A stretch of DNA of 64,000 nt from Bacteroidota bacterium. Lineage in GTDB: Bacteria; Bacteroidota; Ignavibacteria; UBA10030. Under the pieces are notes generated by a model. The model saw nothing but the letters and a program-made list of their open reading frames with translations, ran no database searches and was not told the DNA's origin. Below are positions 17,283-26,402 of the stretch, piece by piece (within the stretch, counting starts at the first letter, position 1; every line of letters starts with the position of its first letter). Both the position numbers and the translations under genes were made by a program. The stretch covers positions 1-64,000 of the forward strand of contig JAKAJH010000011.1 of the NCBI GenBank assembly GCA_021813905.1, read 5' to 3'.

Positions 17283-18146
17283 ATGCGGGTCTGTGGATTC
17301 ACATTCGTCCGAAACGGCGTCACGTTCGATTATCCGTTCGTCGAGTCGCTCCGCTCCCTCCTTCCGCTCTGCGACGAAGTGATCGTCGCCGTCGGTGATT
17401 CGGACGACGACACGCTTCAGCGCGTCGAAGCGCTCGCCGATCCGAAGATCCGCATCCTGCACACCGTCTGGGATCCGTCGCGCCGCTCGGGCGGACTCAT
17501 CCTCTCCGATCAGACCAATCTTGCCCTCGATCGGGTGAACGGTGACTGGGGAATCTATCTGCAGGCCGACGAGATCCTCCACGAGAAAGACTATCCCGCC
17601 ATCAGCGCGGCCATGGCGGCGGCGCTTCCTGACCGGAAGATCGAGGGCCTTCTCTTCCGGTACGTACATTTCTACGGTAGTTATCGGTACGTCGGGAATT
17701 CACGGCGCTGGTATCGTCGCGAGATCCGCATCGTGCGACCCGGGACGGGGGTGCGCTCCTGGGGCGATGCACAGGGTTTTCGCGTCGACGGCCGGAAGCT
17801 GCGTGTGCGACTCATCGATGCCGATGTGTATCACTACGGATGGGTCAAGCCGCCGGAGATCCAGCAGCGAAAGCAGAAGCATTTCAACAAGCTCTGGCAC
17901 CCGGACAGCTGGGTGGACAGCCATGTGCCGGATGTCCCGCACTTCGATTACTCGAACGGCGGGCGGTTGAAAGCGTTCGAAGGGACACATCCGTCCGTCA
18001 TGGCGGATCGCGTCCGACGTGAGGACTGGAAGTTTGACTACGATCCGGGGAAGGTCCGACAGGCGCCGGGAGAAGCGATGCTGGACTGGATCGAGCGCCG
18101 GTCTGGCGTTCGTCTCGCTGAATACCGCAACTACACCCTGCTCTGA
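17283..18146 (+). CDS. Glycosyltransferase family 2 (WaaE/Lgt-like, soluble)
   Basis: A 287-residue soluble GT2-like enzyme starting MRVCGFTFVRNG. The donor site region includes VIVAVGDSDDDT, then LQADEIL replaces a canonical DxD and functions as the metal site in this subfamily. The C-terminal part is rich in aromatic and basic residues (HYGWVKPPEIQQRKQKHF), as in LPS core beta-glycosyltransferases. It begins six bases after the thioredoxin-like gene. Its 3' end overlaps the convergent O-antigen ligase by 16 bases. A role in glycosylating LPS or exported protein is likely; the exact sugar is unknown. Confidence 0.78.
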   Translation: MRVCGFTFVRNGVTFDYPFVESLRSLLPLCDEVIVAVGDSDDDTLQRVEALADPKIRILHTVWDPSRRSGGLILSDQTNLALDRVNGDWGIYLQADEILHEKDYPAISAAMAAALPDRKIEGLLFRYVHFYGSYRYVGNSRRWYRREIRIVRPGTGVRSWGDAQGFRVDGRKLRVRLIDADVYHYGWVKPPEIQQRKQKHFNKLWHPDSWVDSHVPDVPHFDYSNGGRLKAFEGTHPSVMADRVRREDWKFDYDPGKVRQAPGEAMLDWIERRSGVRLAEYRNYTLL

Positions 18147-19336
18147 CTCTCCGAACCTGCCGGTCCAGTGATGCTCCCGGTGGCATGCATCAGCATCGCC
18201 AGGAGCAGCGACGTCAGCATAATGATGGTGATGTCGAGGAAGCCGCTGCCGAGCAGCGATGAGAGCATGATGGCGGTGAGCCCGGCGGAGAGAGCCAATA
18301 TGCGCGGGCGATCAGCCGATTCCGACCCGGATCGGCGAATTCCCCGAATGACGGTACGCACAGCCGCTACAAGCAGCCAGAAGAGCGCTGCGAGACTAAT
18401 CAATCCTCCCTCCATGTAGACCCGCAGAAAATCGTTGTGCCATCCCCCCACCTGCTTGTCCTCAAGCTCGCCAAGGAGCGGAAAGATCTCGCGAAAGGTC
18501 CCCGGACCGAAACCGAACAGCGGATGATCGAACATGATCATCCGGGCGCCCCGCCAGATCACGTCGCGTCCGCTGAGATTTGAGGCAAAATGGATGGTCT
18601 CGTAGAGCCGCACCGCTACGGACGGAAAGATGGCGACGACCGCGATCCCCGCCACGACGGCACCGATGAGGAGTTTCCGCTCGCGGTGGATGCCGGCGAG
18701 AAGAATCATCCCCGCCACGATCCCCCAATGCGCACGATTCAGGGTGAAAACAAGGCCGATGCAGAGCAGGATGATCGTGGCTGACCACCAGATGCGATTT
18801 CTGAACATCTCCCGGTCGGTCCCGAGGAAGAGCAGCATGCTGATCGTCGCGGCCAGGTAAGTCCCGAGTGTATAATAGCCGGCGCTGATGGATTGAGCCC
18901 GCTCAAGGTGGCCGGTGAGAACACCGACGGTTCCGTACAGCGAACCGACGATTCCTCCGATGGCCAGACACCAGAGAATGACCGGGATGAAGTCGGGCTT
19001 TTCATCAGCGATGATCCTCAGCAACGCATAAAAAAGGATGAAGTAAGGTATTTCCGTATAAAGACTTCGCAGGCTTTGCGAAATATCTGTCGAAAGCACA
19101 ACGGCCAGAATACGCGTTGCGATGAAGGCACCCAAGGGGATGTCGACGAGACTCTTTCGGAACGAGCGCGTGCTGATCAACAATCCTGCCCCAAATACGA
19201 TCAGAAGAGCAGCGAAGAGTTGGGTCGGCGCGAAGAACAGGATCAGGCTAATTCCGAAAAACATCAGGAGTAATCGGCGAAATCGATCAGCGCGTCGGCC
19301 GGAGAAGATCCACATGCGAAGGTCCAGTTGCGTCAT
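18131..19336 (-). CDS. O-antigen ligase / polymerase family membrane protein (Wzy_C)
   Basis: A 401-residue protein with about eleven hydrophobic segments and one large periplasmic loop holding the Wzy_C signature: RDVIWRGARMIMFDHPLFGFGPGTF, then HNDFLRVYMEGG (broken here for length; the conserved His and the GxGxxTF stretch are visible). Such proteins join polymerised O-antigen to lipid A-core (WaaL) or polymerise repeat units (Wzy). With two GT9 enzymes and an MsbA-like exporter just upstream in the same orientation, WaaL is the preferred reading. The start is ATG 19336; the 42-base gap to the next gene shows nothing. Confidence 0.85.
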   Translation of the reverse strand: MTQLDLRMWIFSGRRADRFRRLLLMFFGISLILFFAPTQLFAALLIVFGAGLLISTRSFRKSLVDIPLGAFIATRILAVVLSTDISQSLRSLYTEIPYFILFYALLRIIADEKPDFIPVILWCLAIGGIVGSLYGTVGVLTGHLERAQSISAGYYTLGTYLAATISMLLFLGTDREMFRNRIWWSATIILLCIGLVFTLNRAHWGIVAGMILLAGIHRERKLLIGAVVAGIAVVAIFPSVAVRLYETIHFASNLSGRDVIWRGARMIMFDHPLFGFGPGTFREIFPLLGELEDKQVGGWHNDFLRVYMEGGLISLAALFWLLVAAVRTVIRGIRRSGSESADRPRILALSAGLTAIMLSSLLGSGFLDITIIMLTSLLLAMLMHATGSITGPAGSESQSRV

Positions 19337-19378
19337 TTGCCGGATGTTCTCCCTCGAGCAAGAATGAAATGGGTGATG

Positions 19379-20536
19379 CTAACGCGCAGCGCCGTCGGCA
19401 GTTGAGCGAATGAAATCATCCATCTGCGAGATGATCAATTCGACCGAAATATCGGATGCTGGATGACCGGACTCGGCCATGAGTGCCCAGAAAGGCACAC
19501 CCACCGGGAACCACTCATGCGCATCCTGAAGCGGCGTGTAGAGGGCGAGCAACGGAGTCTTCATCGCCGATGCGAAGTGGACGATGGCCGTGTCGGGGGT
19601 CAGGACGCCCTGGGCCTCACCGATCAGCGCAGCCACGTCCAGGATCGGAGCCGGGCCGCCTTTCTCCGGAAAGATCAACACACGGTCGCTCATTCCCAGC
19701 CGGCCCACGCGGACACGGAGCTCGGACAGGTCGCCCGGGGCAGAGATGAGCACCATTTTCCGCGCTTGCCAGCCAGCTCCGTGCTGAATGACCGCCTCGA
19801 TCTGTCCCCAGGAAAGCTTCCGGACGCTATCGGTGGCCGAAATGTTGAAGACAACGAACGGGCGGCCCCTTCCCGTGGCATCCCGTCCGACAAGTCCATG
19901 CAAAATCAGAAATTCGCCAATGCGTCTTCGGCTCGGCTCGGGGGGATACAGTTCAAACGTGTGGTCCCTCACCGGAACGCTTCCGCCGAATACATCGGAG
20001 ATGATGCTATCCAACGTCTCGACCATCCGTTTTTGACGACGCTCTAACTTCATCAATTTATTGAAGTAAAATCGATACTTCTCGTCTCCTTGTCCAACTT
20101 TCAAACCATGCGGGGCGACGATGTTGGCAAGGATCCCGGCGCTTGAAGTCCGGTTGAAAATGAAGTTGAGCACGACCGAGTAGCCCACCCGCCTGGCCCG
20201 TCGAAGCTCGCCGAAGAGCTTGACCCAGTTTTTGTAAAGGACGAAGACATCGTCCACATTCGGATTTCCGCTCAGCAGAACCGCATTTGCCTCGCTCGCG
20301 AACACACCGACCCGAAGACTCTGCGACGACTGTCGGAGCGCCCGAAGGATAGGCGTGGTGACCACCATATCCCCCAGGCGGTCGTACCGAAGAATGAGAA
20401 CGGATGCAATCGTCCGGATGTCGACCGCATCTTCCCGCTGCGTATTCCTGAAAAGTCGTTTCAGAAAAGGATAGGCAACTCCATGCCGCCATGCGAGTTC
20501 CAGCCGCCGTATGAACGCCAACGGAGGGGTACTCAT
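19379..20536 (-). CDS. Glycosyltransferase family 9 (heptosyltransferase-like), downstream copy
   Basis: A 385-residue GT-B enzyme of the ADP-heptose:LPS heptosyltransferase family. Features are ILRYDRLGDMVVTTPILRALR at the N-terminus (the GD of the acceptor loop is kept) and, in the C-terminal donor domain, GVLTPDTAIVHFASAMKTPL with the family's D-T-x-x-x-H pattern. ATG 20536 shares one base with the upstream stop (TGATG); a TTG one codon earlier is possible. It adds an inner-core heptose or similar sugar to lipid A on the cytoplasmic side. Next to a second GT9 gene and an MsbA-type transporter it belongs to the LPS core module. Confidence 0.87.
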   Translation of the reverse strand: MSTPPLAFIRRLELAWRHGVAYPFLKRLFRNTQREDAVDIRTIASVLILRYDRLGDMVVTTPILRALRQSSQSLRVGVFASEANAVLLSGNPNVDDVFVLYKNWVKLFGELRRARRVGYSVVLNFIFNRTSSAGILANIVAPHGLKVGQGDEKYRFYFNKLMKLERRQKRMVETLDSIISDVFGGSVPVRDHTFELYPPEPSRRRIGEFLILHGLVGRDATGRGRPFVVFNISATDSVRKLSWGQIEAVIQHGAGWQARKMVLISAPGDLSELRVRVGRLGMSDRVLIFPEKGGPAPILDVAALIGEAQGVLTPDTAIVHFASAMKTPLLALYTPLQDAHEWFPVGVPFWALMAESGHPASDISVELIISQMDDFIRSTADGAAR

Positions 20537-21636
20537 CAAGTATCTTTTCTCTCTTGCGTCGTTCGAATCAACCGCTCGACGGCTTCACATACCTTGTCCG
20601 CATCGATGGTCGAGAGATCATCCACGGGCGTGACAATGGCTTCGTGCGGGATGCGATACGGCTCCCAGATGCGGAGATTCGGGTCGGACTGGACATACAA
20701 CGCGACGGTTGGCACCCCGTATCCGGCCGCCAGGTGCACCGCAGACGTATCGGGTGTGACGAGCAGGGAAAGACGGGCAATGAACGCGGCAAACTCGTCA
20801 AAGGTCGTTTCAGGGGGCAGTGCGGCACGCGAATGACCGTTGGCGATCGCTTCTGCGCGAGACCGGTCCTTGGGCTTCGAGAGGATCAGGATACGCCATT
20901 CCGGGTGGTGCGCCTCGAACGTCGAGACGAGTTTTCGGAAGTTCTCCGTTCCCCAATAGCGCACTTCCCCGCCGGCCGAGATGTTTACCCCCACCACCGG
21001 TTTGCCTTCGAATCCGAGCGATTTCCAGTGACCGCTTACAGTCGTTTCTGCCGCCTGGGACGTGTGGTATTCAACGGGTCCCGGAGAGACGGACGGATCG
21101 ATGCCGAACGGGGCCAGCAGTTGCGCCAAGCGGTCGACGATATGCGCGTCCCGTCGCGAGAGCAATGGAACGACGATATCGTAGGAATAGTCGTTGGATT
21201 TGGCGATGCCGACGTTCCAGCGGGCTCCCGCAAGCAGGCAGAAGGACGTGGAAGTGGCTGATGGATTGTCCATCAGATCCACCGCGAAGTCATACCGTTC
21301 ACGGTGAAGGCCGCGGATCATCCGGAGCGACGAAATCAGGCGCTTGTCGTAGATCCAGCGCCTGCGCAGGTGCGGATTGTTGCGCACGGCGACCACATTC
21401 TGCGGACTCAGGATGATGTCAAGGATGATGCCGGGGTATTTCTGACGAAGGGTCCGGAATAGCGGTGTGGAGACCAGGACGTCGCCGATCTTATCCTGCC
21501 GAATAAAGAGGACTTTGCAGCGATTGAAATCGACCCGTCCGGGAAAGTCCGAGCGGCGCCGAACGAAGAATCGCAGCGCGCGCATGAACGCCCGCCGGAA
21601 AGTAAGTTCGATTCTTTTGGGGAAGGGATCGTTCAC
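20536..21636 (-). CDS. Glycosyltransferase family 9 (heptosyltransferase-like), upstream copy
   Basis: A 366-residue paralogue of the neighbouring GT9 protein with VLFIRQDKIGDVLVSTPLFR near residue 48 and the donor-site motif LLVTPDTSAVHLAAGYGVP. It starts at GTG 21636, which overlaps the ABC transporter stop (GTGA), so translation is coupled. Its role is to transfer a heptose or heptose-like sugar to the LPS core. Whether it uses an ADP-heptose donor is uncertain, because the only heptose pathway in this window makes GDP-heptose (63 kb). Confidence 0.87.
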   Translation of the reverse strand: MNDPFPKRIELTFRRAFMRALRFFVRRRSDFPGRVDFNRCKVLFIRQDKIGDVLVSTPLFRTLRQKYPGIILDIILSPQNVVAVRNNPHLRRRWIYDKRLISSLRMIRGLHRERYDFAVDLMDNPSATSTSFCLLAGARWNVGIAKSNDYSYDIVVPLLSRRDAHIVDRLAQLLAPFGIDPSVSPGPVEYHTSQAAETTVSGHWKSLGFEGKPVVGVNISAGGEVRYWGTENFRKLVSTFEAHHPEWRILILSKPKDRSRAEAIANGHSRAALPPETTFDEFAAFIARLSLLVTPDTSAVHLAAGYGVPTVALYVQSDPNLRIWEPYRIPHEAIVTPVDDLSTIDADKVCEAVERLIRTTQERKDT

Positions 21637-23498
21637 GCGGTCGTCTTGCGACGTGTTCGCTTGCGGGCCTTCGGCGCATCGGCGAACTGCAACGCGTGGA
21701 GCCGCTTGAACAGCCCGCCGCGGCGGTTCAGCAGCTCCTGCTGGGTCCCCAGCTCCACCACCCGTCCGCGGTCCAGCACCACAATGCGGTCGCAGTGGGA
21801 GACCGTTGAGAGCCGGTGGGCGATGATCAGCGACGTGCGTCCCTTCATCAGCCGATTCAGCGCGTCCTGCACCATTCGCTCCGATTCCGTATCGAGGGCC
21901 GACGTGGCTTCGTCCAGCAGCAGGATCTTCGGATCGCGCAGAATCGCCCGGGCGATGGCGATGCGCTGACGCTGTCCGCCGGAGAGCTGCAGACCGCGCT
22001 CGCCGACCTCCGTCTGATAGCCTTTGTCGAGCTTGGTGATGAACGAATCCGCGTTGGCCGCTTTGGCGGCGGCCTGCACGTCGTCCGACGACGCATCCAG
22101 CTTTCCGTACCGGATGTTTTCTTCGATCGTACCGGAAAAGAGGATGACATCCTGCGGCACCATGGCGATCTGTCCGCGGAGCGCCGTCAGACTGAACTCG
22201 CGGATGTCGTGTCCGTCCACGCGGATGGTTCCGGTATTGATCTCATAGAAGCGCGGGATCAGATTCAGCAGCGTTGTCTTTCCTCCCCCGCTCGGACCGA
22301 CCAGTGCAACGCGCTCGCCGGCGTGGATGTCGAGACTGACGTCCTTCAGAGCCTCGAGGCCGTCGCGGTATGAGAAGGAAACATGATCGACGCTGATCGC
22401 TCCCCGCTCGATGCGACCATCCGTGGAGTGCTCACCATGCGGCTCTTCATCCTGATCGAGGATCTCAAAAATGTAACCGGCCGACACGAGAGTCTTTTGG
22501 ATGCGGGCGGCGCCTTCCCCGAGAGCTTTCACAGGTTTAGCCAGATTGATCATCACGATCATGAAGAACAGCATCGTCTCGATCGTCATGATCCCTTCGA
22601 TGAAGAGATATCCGGAAAAGACCACCAGCAGCGATGCGGCGATCGTGTTGAACATCTCGTTCGTGGGGCTGAGCAGCGCGATAACCCGCACGATCTTCAT
22701 CGAAAAGTGATAATTGGTCTCGACCTTCTTCTTGAATCGCTCCCGCTCGTACTCCTCATGCGAGAACAGCTTGACGATGCGGATGGCGGCGATCTTCTCC
22801 TGCAGGAACGCGGAGATGTCCGCCAGCGTGTTCGTGAGATCGCGGCTGTATGAGCGGATCCGGTCGCCGAACTTCCGGGAAATCTGGCCGGACAGGCTGA
22901 AGATGAGGATCGTGACAATCGTCAGCTGCCAGTTCGTGTAGAAGAGCGCCGTGGCGAAGACGAGCGCGTAGATGGAGTTCTGGGCGATCTCGATCAGTTG
23001 AAACAGGGATTGCTCGATGTTGTTGACGTCGTTGGTCACGCGCGACATCAGGTAGCCGGTCTTATTTGCGTCGAAGTAGCGGACCGGCAGCGCCACGATG
23101 CGGTCGAAGAGGTCACGGCGGAAACGCATGAGGATCTTCTGCTGCACCGAGCTCATCACATATTCGCGGACGTAGACGAACGTAACTTTGACAAGAATGA
23201 TCACGATGACGGCGATGGCGAATTGCGTGATCATACGCAGGCTTTCCTGCTTGCCGTGGATCGTGATGCTGTACAGCACGTGATTCCAGACCTTGATTTC
23301 GACCGGCACAAGCAATTCCATCCCCGCCCGCACCTGCTCGCTGACCTTCTGGAGGACGTCAAACAGCCGCGCAATGAGGTACGCGGACGCCGTGTCCGCT
23401 CCGCTCATGATGGCCACGGAGATCAGCCCGGCGATGATCCGCCATTTGTACCGGACGAAATAGCCCAGGAGACGCAGGAAGGTTCGTTTGGATCCCAT
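21633..23498 (-). CDS. MsbA-like ABC exporter (fused permease and ATPase)
   Basis: About 621 residues from ATG 23498. Six transmembrane helices lie in the first 330 residues, including the coupling-helix region and the SxRIVKLFSHE stretch typical of lipid exporters. The C-terminal nucleotide-binding domain shows Walker A VGPSGGGKTTLL, signature LSGGQRQRIAIARA, Walker B ILLLDEATSAL and the switch histidine in IIAHRLSTV. It flips lipid A-core (or another lipid) from the inner to the outer leaflet. It starts 10 bases after the uvrC stop and is coupled to two GT9 genes, which points to LPS export. A longer N-terminal frame exists but is not family-like. Confidence 0.9.
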   Translation of the reverse strand: MGSKRTFLRLLGYFVRYKWRIIAGLISVAIMSGADTASAYLIARLFDVLQKVSEQVRAGMELLVPVEIKVWNHVLYSITIHGKQESLRMITQFAIAVIVIILVKVTFVYVREYVMSSVQQKILMRFRRDLFDRIVALPVRYFDANKTGYLMSRVTNDVNNIEQSLFQLIEIAQNSIYALVFATALFYTNWQLTIVTILIFSLSGQISRKFGDRIRSYSRDLTNTLADISAFLQEKIAAIRIVKLFSHEEYERERFKKKVETNYHFSMKIVRVIALLSPTNEMFNTIAASLLVVFSGYLFIEGIMTIETMLFFMIVMINLAKPVKALGEGAARIQKTLVSAGYIFEILDQDEEPHGEHSTDGRIERGAISVDHVSFSYRDGLEALKDVSLDIHAGERVALVGPSGGGKTTLLNLIPRFYEINTGTIRVDGHDIREFSLTALRGQIAMVPQDVILFSGTIEENIRYGKLDASSDDVQAAAKAANADSFITKLDKGYQTEVGERGLQLSGGQRQRIAIARAILRDPKILLLDEATSALDTESERMVQDALNRLMKGRTSLIIAHRLSTVSHCDRIVVLDRGRVVELGTQQELLNRRGGLFKRLHALQFADAPKARKRTRRKTTA

Positions 23499-23508
23499 CG
23501 TTGCCAAG

Positions 23509-25443
23509 TTAGGAGTTTTTGCCCGCAGGGTCAATCGAAGATGTCGGCGCATCTGTCTCCGGTGCCGTTTCGCCGTCGCTCTCTGCGCTGTCGAAGAACG
23601 TGCGGATGCGCTCCGTCAGCTTCTCGCCGACCAGCTCGATGAGCTGTTCCGTGGAGGCGAATCGCACACCCTGGACCGAGCCGAAGGTCTCGAGAAGTTC
23701 CTTTGCCCGCTTCTTCCCCACGCCCGTGATGAGGTCGAGTTCGGTCCGGAGGATACGCTGAGAACGAAGTTTTCGGTGATAGGTGATGGCGAAGCGGTGC
23801 GCCTCATCGCGGACCTGTTGGAGGAGGCGCAGGGCCACGGAAGCTTTCGGGAGCAGGATCGGTTCGCTGTCTCCGGGCCGGAAAATCTCTTCGAGCCGCT
23901 TTGCAAGTCCGATCATCGGAATGCCGTCGAGTCCGAGCGCGGTGCGGACTTCCAGGGCGCTCGAGAGCTGTCCTTTTCCCCCGTCCACCATAATCAAATC
24001 GGGCAAACGGGCCTGTTCGCGCAATTGGCGCTCGAACCGTCGCCGCACCACCTCCTGCATGCTCGCAAAATCGTCCGGTCCCGTCACAGTCTTGATGCGG
24101 AAGGTGCGGTACTCGCTGCGACGGGGCTTCCCGTCGACGAAGACGACCAGCGAGGCCACGGAGTCGGTTCCCTGCGTGTTCGAAATGTCAAAACACTCGA
24201 TGCGCCGCGGGGGTGAAGGGAGCGCGAGATCGCGCTGGAGATGCTGGAGCGCTACCGGAATACGTTCACCGCGTTTCGTCCGCTGAATCGCCAGCTCGTC
24301 GAGCCAGAACTCCGCATTCGTGCGAGCCAGCGAGACCAGCCGGAGTCCCTCGCCTCCGTTGGGCACGGCAAATTCAACCGAACGGCCGACACGCTCGCCG
24401 AGCCAGGCCGGGACCACCGACGACTCCGGCAGCGGCGCGGAGAGCAGGAATTCGGGCGGAATATCCTCTTCATCCGCGTACGTCCGCTCGATCACCGTTT
24501 CGATCATCTCGGACTCATCGGCTTCTTCCGTCTGTGTCAGATACAAATGCCGGCTCCCGATGAGCTTTCCTTCGCGGATCGCGAAGATCACAGCGCAGGC
24601 GTCGTCGTTGCGACGAACGACCACCAACACATCGCGGTCCACGTCCGCCGCGCCGAAGACTTTCTGCTTCTCGGCGTACACCGCCAACGCGCGGATCTGA
24701 TCGCGGATGCGGCCCGCTTCTTCGAAGCGAAGTCCCGCGGACGCCTTCTCCATCTCGGCATCGAGCGCACGCACAACCAGGTTCGTCTTCCCGCGGAGCA
24801 CCTGCGCGACCTGATCGATCATGCTCTGGTACCGTTCGCGCGCGACGAGCGCTTCGCACGGACCTTCACACTTGCGGATATGATAGTCGAGGCACAGCTT
24901 GAAGCGGTGACGGGCAATCGCGTCTTCGGTGAGATCGTAATTGCAGCTGCGGATCATGAAAATATCCCGCACGGTCTTGAGCGCAAACCGCATCGTCTTC
25001 ACGTCGGTGTACGGACCGAAATAGCGCCCCTGCCCCGGAATGCGTCGACGTGTCACCAGCACGCGGGGGAACGGCTCGCGCGTGATGACGATAAAGGGAT
25101 AGCTCTTGTCGTCCTTGAGGACAACGTTGTAGCGGGGCTTGAGCCGTTTGATCAGATTCGATTCGAGGATCAGCGCCTCCGCTTCCGAATCCGTGACGAT
25201 GATCTCCACGTCGGCGATCCTGGCAACCATTGCGTCGATGCGCGGGTCCGATGCGCGGGAGCGATGAAAATACTGGCGGACACGATTGCGCAACACGGAG
25301 GCTTTTCCGACATACAGCACGGCTCCGGACGAGTTGCGAAACTGGTATACGCCCGGCGTTGCGGGAAGCGCATTGAGCTTCTGCTCAAGGGTCAGATCAT
25401 CCGCGCTGAGAGGAACGGTGGTCGGCGAGTCCGTGCTCATCAT
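23509..25443 (-). CDS. uvrC: Excinuclease ABC subunit C
   Basis: About 644 residues. An N-terminal GIY-YIG nuclease domain (PGVYQFRNSSG then VLYVGKAS) makes the 3' incision. A Cys-containing linker follows, then a UVR motif (EMEKASAGLRFEEAGRIRDQ) that binds UvrB, an RNase H-like domain with ECFDISNTQGT for the 5' incision, and a helix-hairpin-helix tail (LITGVGKKRAKELLETFGS). This is full length for UvrC. ATG 25443 (or the next ATG 25440) overlaps the upstream transporter's TGA. The reading frame runs on upstream of this, but that part is not protein-like. It acts in nucleotide excision repair. Confidence 0.95.
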   Translation of the reverse strand: MMSTDSPTTVPLSADDLTLEQKLNALPATPGVYQFRNSSGAVLYVGKASVLRNRVRQYFHRSRASDPRIDAMVARIADVEIIVTDSEAEALILESNLIKRLKPRYNVVLKDDKSYPFIVITREPFPRVLVTRRRIPGQGRYFGPYTDVKTMRFALKTVRDIFMIRSCNYDLTEDAIARHRFKLCLDYHIRKCEGPCEALVARERYQSMIDQVAQVLRGKTNLVVRALDAEMEKASAGLRFEEAGRIRDQIRALAVYAEKQKVFGAADVDRDVLVVVRRNDDACAVIFAIREGKLIGSRHLYLTQTEEADESEMIETVIERTYADEEDIPPEFLLSAPLPESSVVPAWLGERVGRSVEFAVPNGGEGLRLVSLARTNAEFWLDELAIQRTKRGERIPVALQHLQRDLALPSPPRRIECFDISNTQGTDSVASLVVFVDGKPRRSEYRTFRIKTVTGPDDFASMQEVVRRRFERQLREQARLPDLIMVDGGKGQLSSALEVRTALGLDGIPMIGLAKRLEEIFRPGDSEPILLPKASVALRLLQQVRDEAHRFAITYHRKLRSQRILRTELDLITGVGKKRAKELLETFGSVQGVRFASTEQLIELVGEKLTERIRTFFDSAESDGETAPETDAPTSSIDPAGKNS

Positions 25444-26402
25444 CCGTCCGCCTTCGTGAAGGGCACCGGCGCATTCCGCGCGGGGAATGTTGCCGCCGCG
25501 ACACCGGCCAGAACGAGGACCCCCCCGAGGATGGTCCCGGCCGTCAGCGACTCGCCGAGGAAAATGACGCCGATGAGAACGGCGATGAGCGGCGTAAGGA
25601 AAGCACTCATCGAAAGGTAGACCGCCTTCACGTGTTTGGCAAGCCAGTAGTAGCCGACGTACGTGGCAACGGTCGCAAAGATTGCCAGATACACGATCGA
25701 AAAGATCCCCGCGGTCGTGAAATCCGTCGTCGAGACCGGTTCCCACACGAATGCCGCCCCCGTGAGGATGACGGCCCCCATGAGCATCGGAACGAGATTG
25801 AGCATCTCCGCGCTGTATGGTCCGCCGTACTTCCGGATGGCCACCAGGGCCGCCGCCTGATTGGCCGCGCCGAAGACAATGGCGAGTACCGGTAGCATGA
25901 CGCCGCCAATGGTGGTGATGCCGGCGCGGGAGATCAGCACAATCCCGGCGAATCCCACGACCACGCCTCCCCACGCCCGTCCCGTGAGGCGCTCGTCCTG
26001 CAGAGCAAAGCGACCGATCAGTGCGACCCAGAACGGAAACGTGGCAAAGACAACCGACGACAATCCGGAGTCAAGGGTACGCTGCGCCCAGTACACGAAT
26101 GCGTTCGGGACGGTCACCGCGGTGAGACCAAGAAACAGACACAGGCGCCAGAACCGCCGGTCCCGCGGCACACGCAGTCCGCGGACGGCGGCCAGAAAGA
26201 CCAGCGCGATCACCGCCAGGACGAAACGCAGACCGGAGGACAGCAGGACGGGGAGTGTGGTGAGGCCGACCCGAACGATCGACCAGCTGGATCCCCAGAG
26301 GAGACAGATCAGGATGAATGTCGCCGCAAGAACGAACGCCGACGGCCGCGCGCCCGGACCGACAGGTTCACTCGGCGCGGTATCCGAGGGCTTTGAGGGC
26401 AT
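25440..26402 (-). CDS. DMT-superfamily transporter, EamA type
   Basis: A 320-residue membrane protein with ten hydrophobic helices in two EamA repeats, the usual RhaT/YdcZ-like drug/metabolite transporter layout. The first helix has the family's LLWGSSW motif and the second repeat ends with FLGESLTAG and the AGVAAA helix. Substrate is unknown; metabolite or amino-acid efflux is common. The start ATG 26402 lies inside the 3' end of era (35-base overlap). The stop overlaps the uvrC start. Confidence 0.87.
   Translation of the reverse strand: MPSKPSDTAPSEPVGPGARPSAFVLAATFILICLLWGSSWSIVRVGLTTLPVLLSSGLRFVLAVIALVFLAAVRGLRVPRDRRFWRLCLFLGLTAVTVPNAFVYWAQRTLDSGLSSVVFATFPFWVALIGRFALQDERLTGRAWGGVVVGFAGIVLISRAGITTIGGVMLPVLAIVFGAANQAAALVAIRKYGGPYSAEMLNLVPMLMGAVILTGAAFVWEPVSTTDFTTAGIFSIVYLAIFATVATYVGYYWLAKHVKAVYLSMSAFLTPLIAVLIGVIFLGESLTAGTILGGVLVLAGVAAATFPARNAPVPFTKADG

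Noticed and set aside
24241-25620. Plus-strand frame of 459 codons opposite uvrC.
   Set aside because: The minus strand has the UVR motif and nuclease domains; the plus translation has no recognisable domain.
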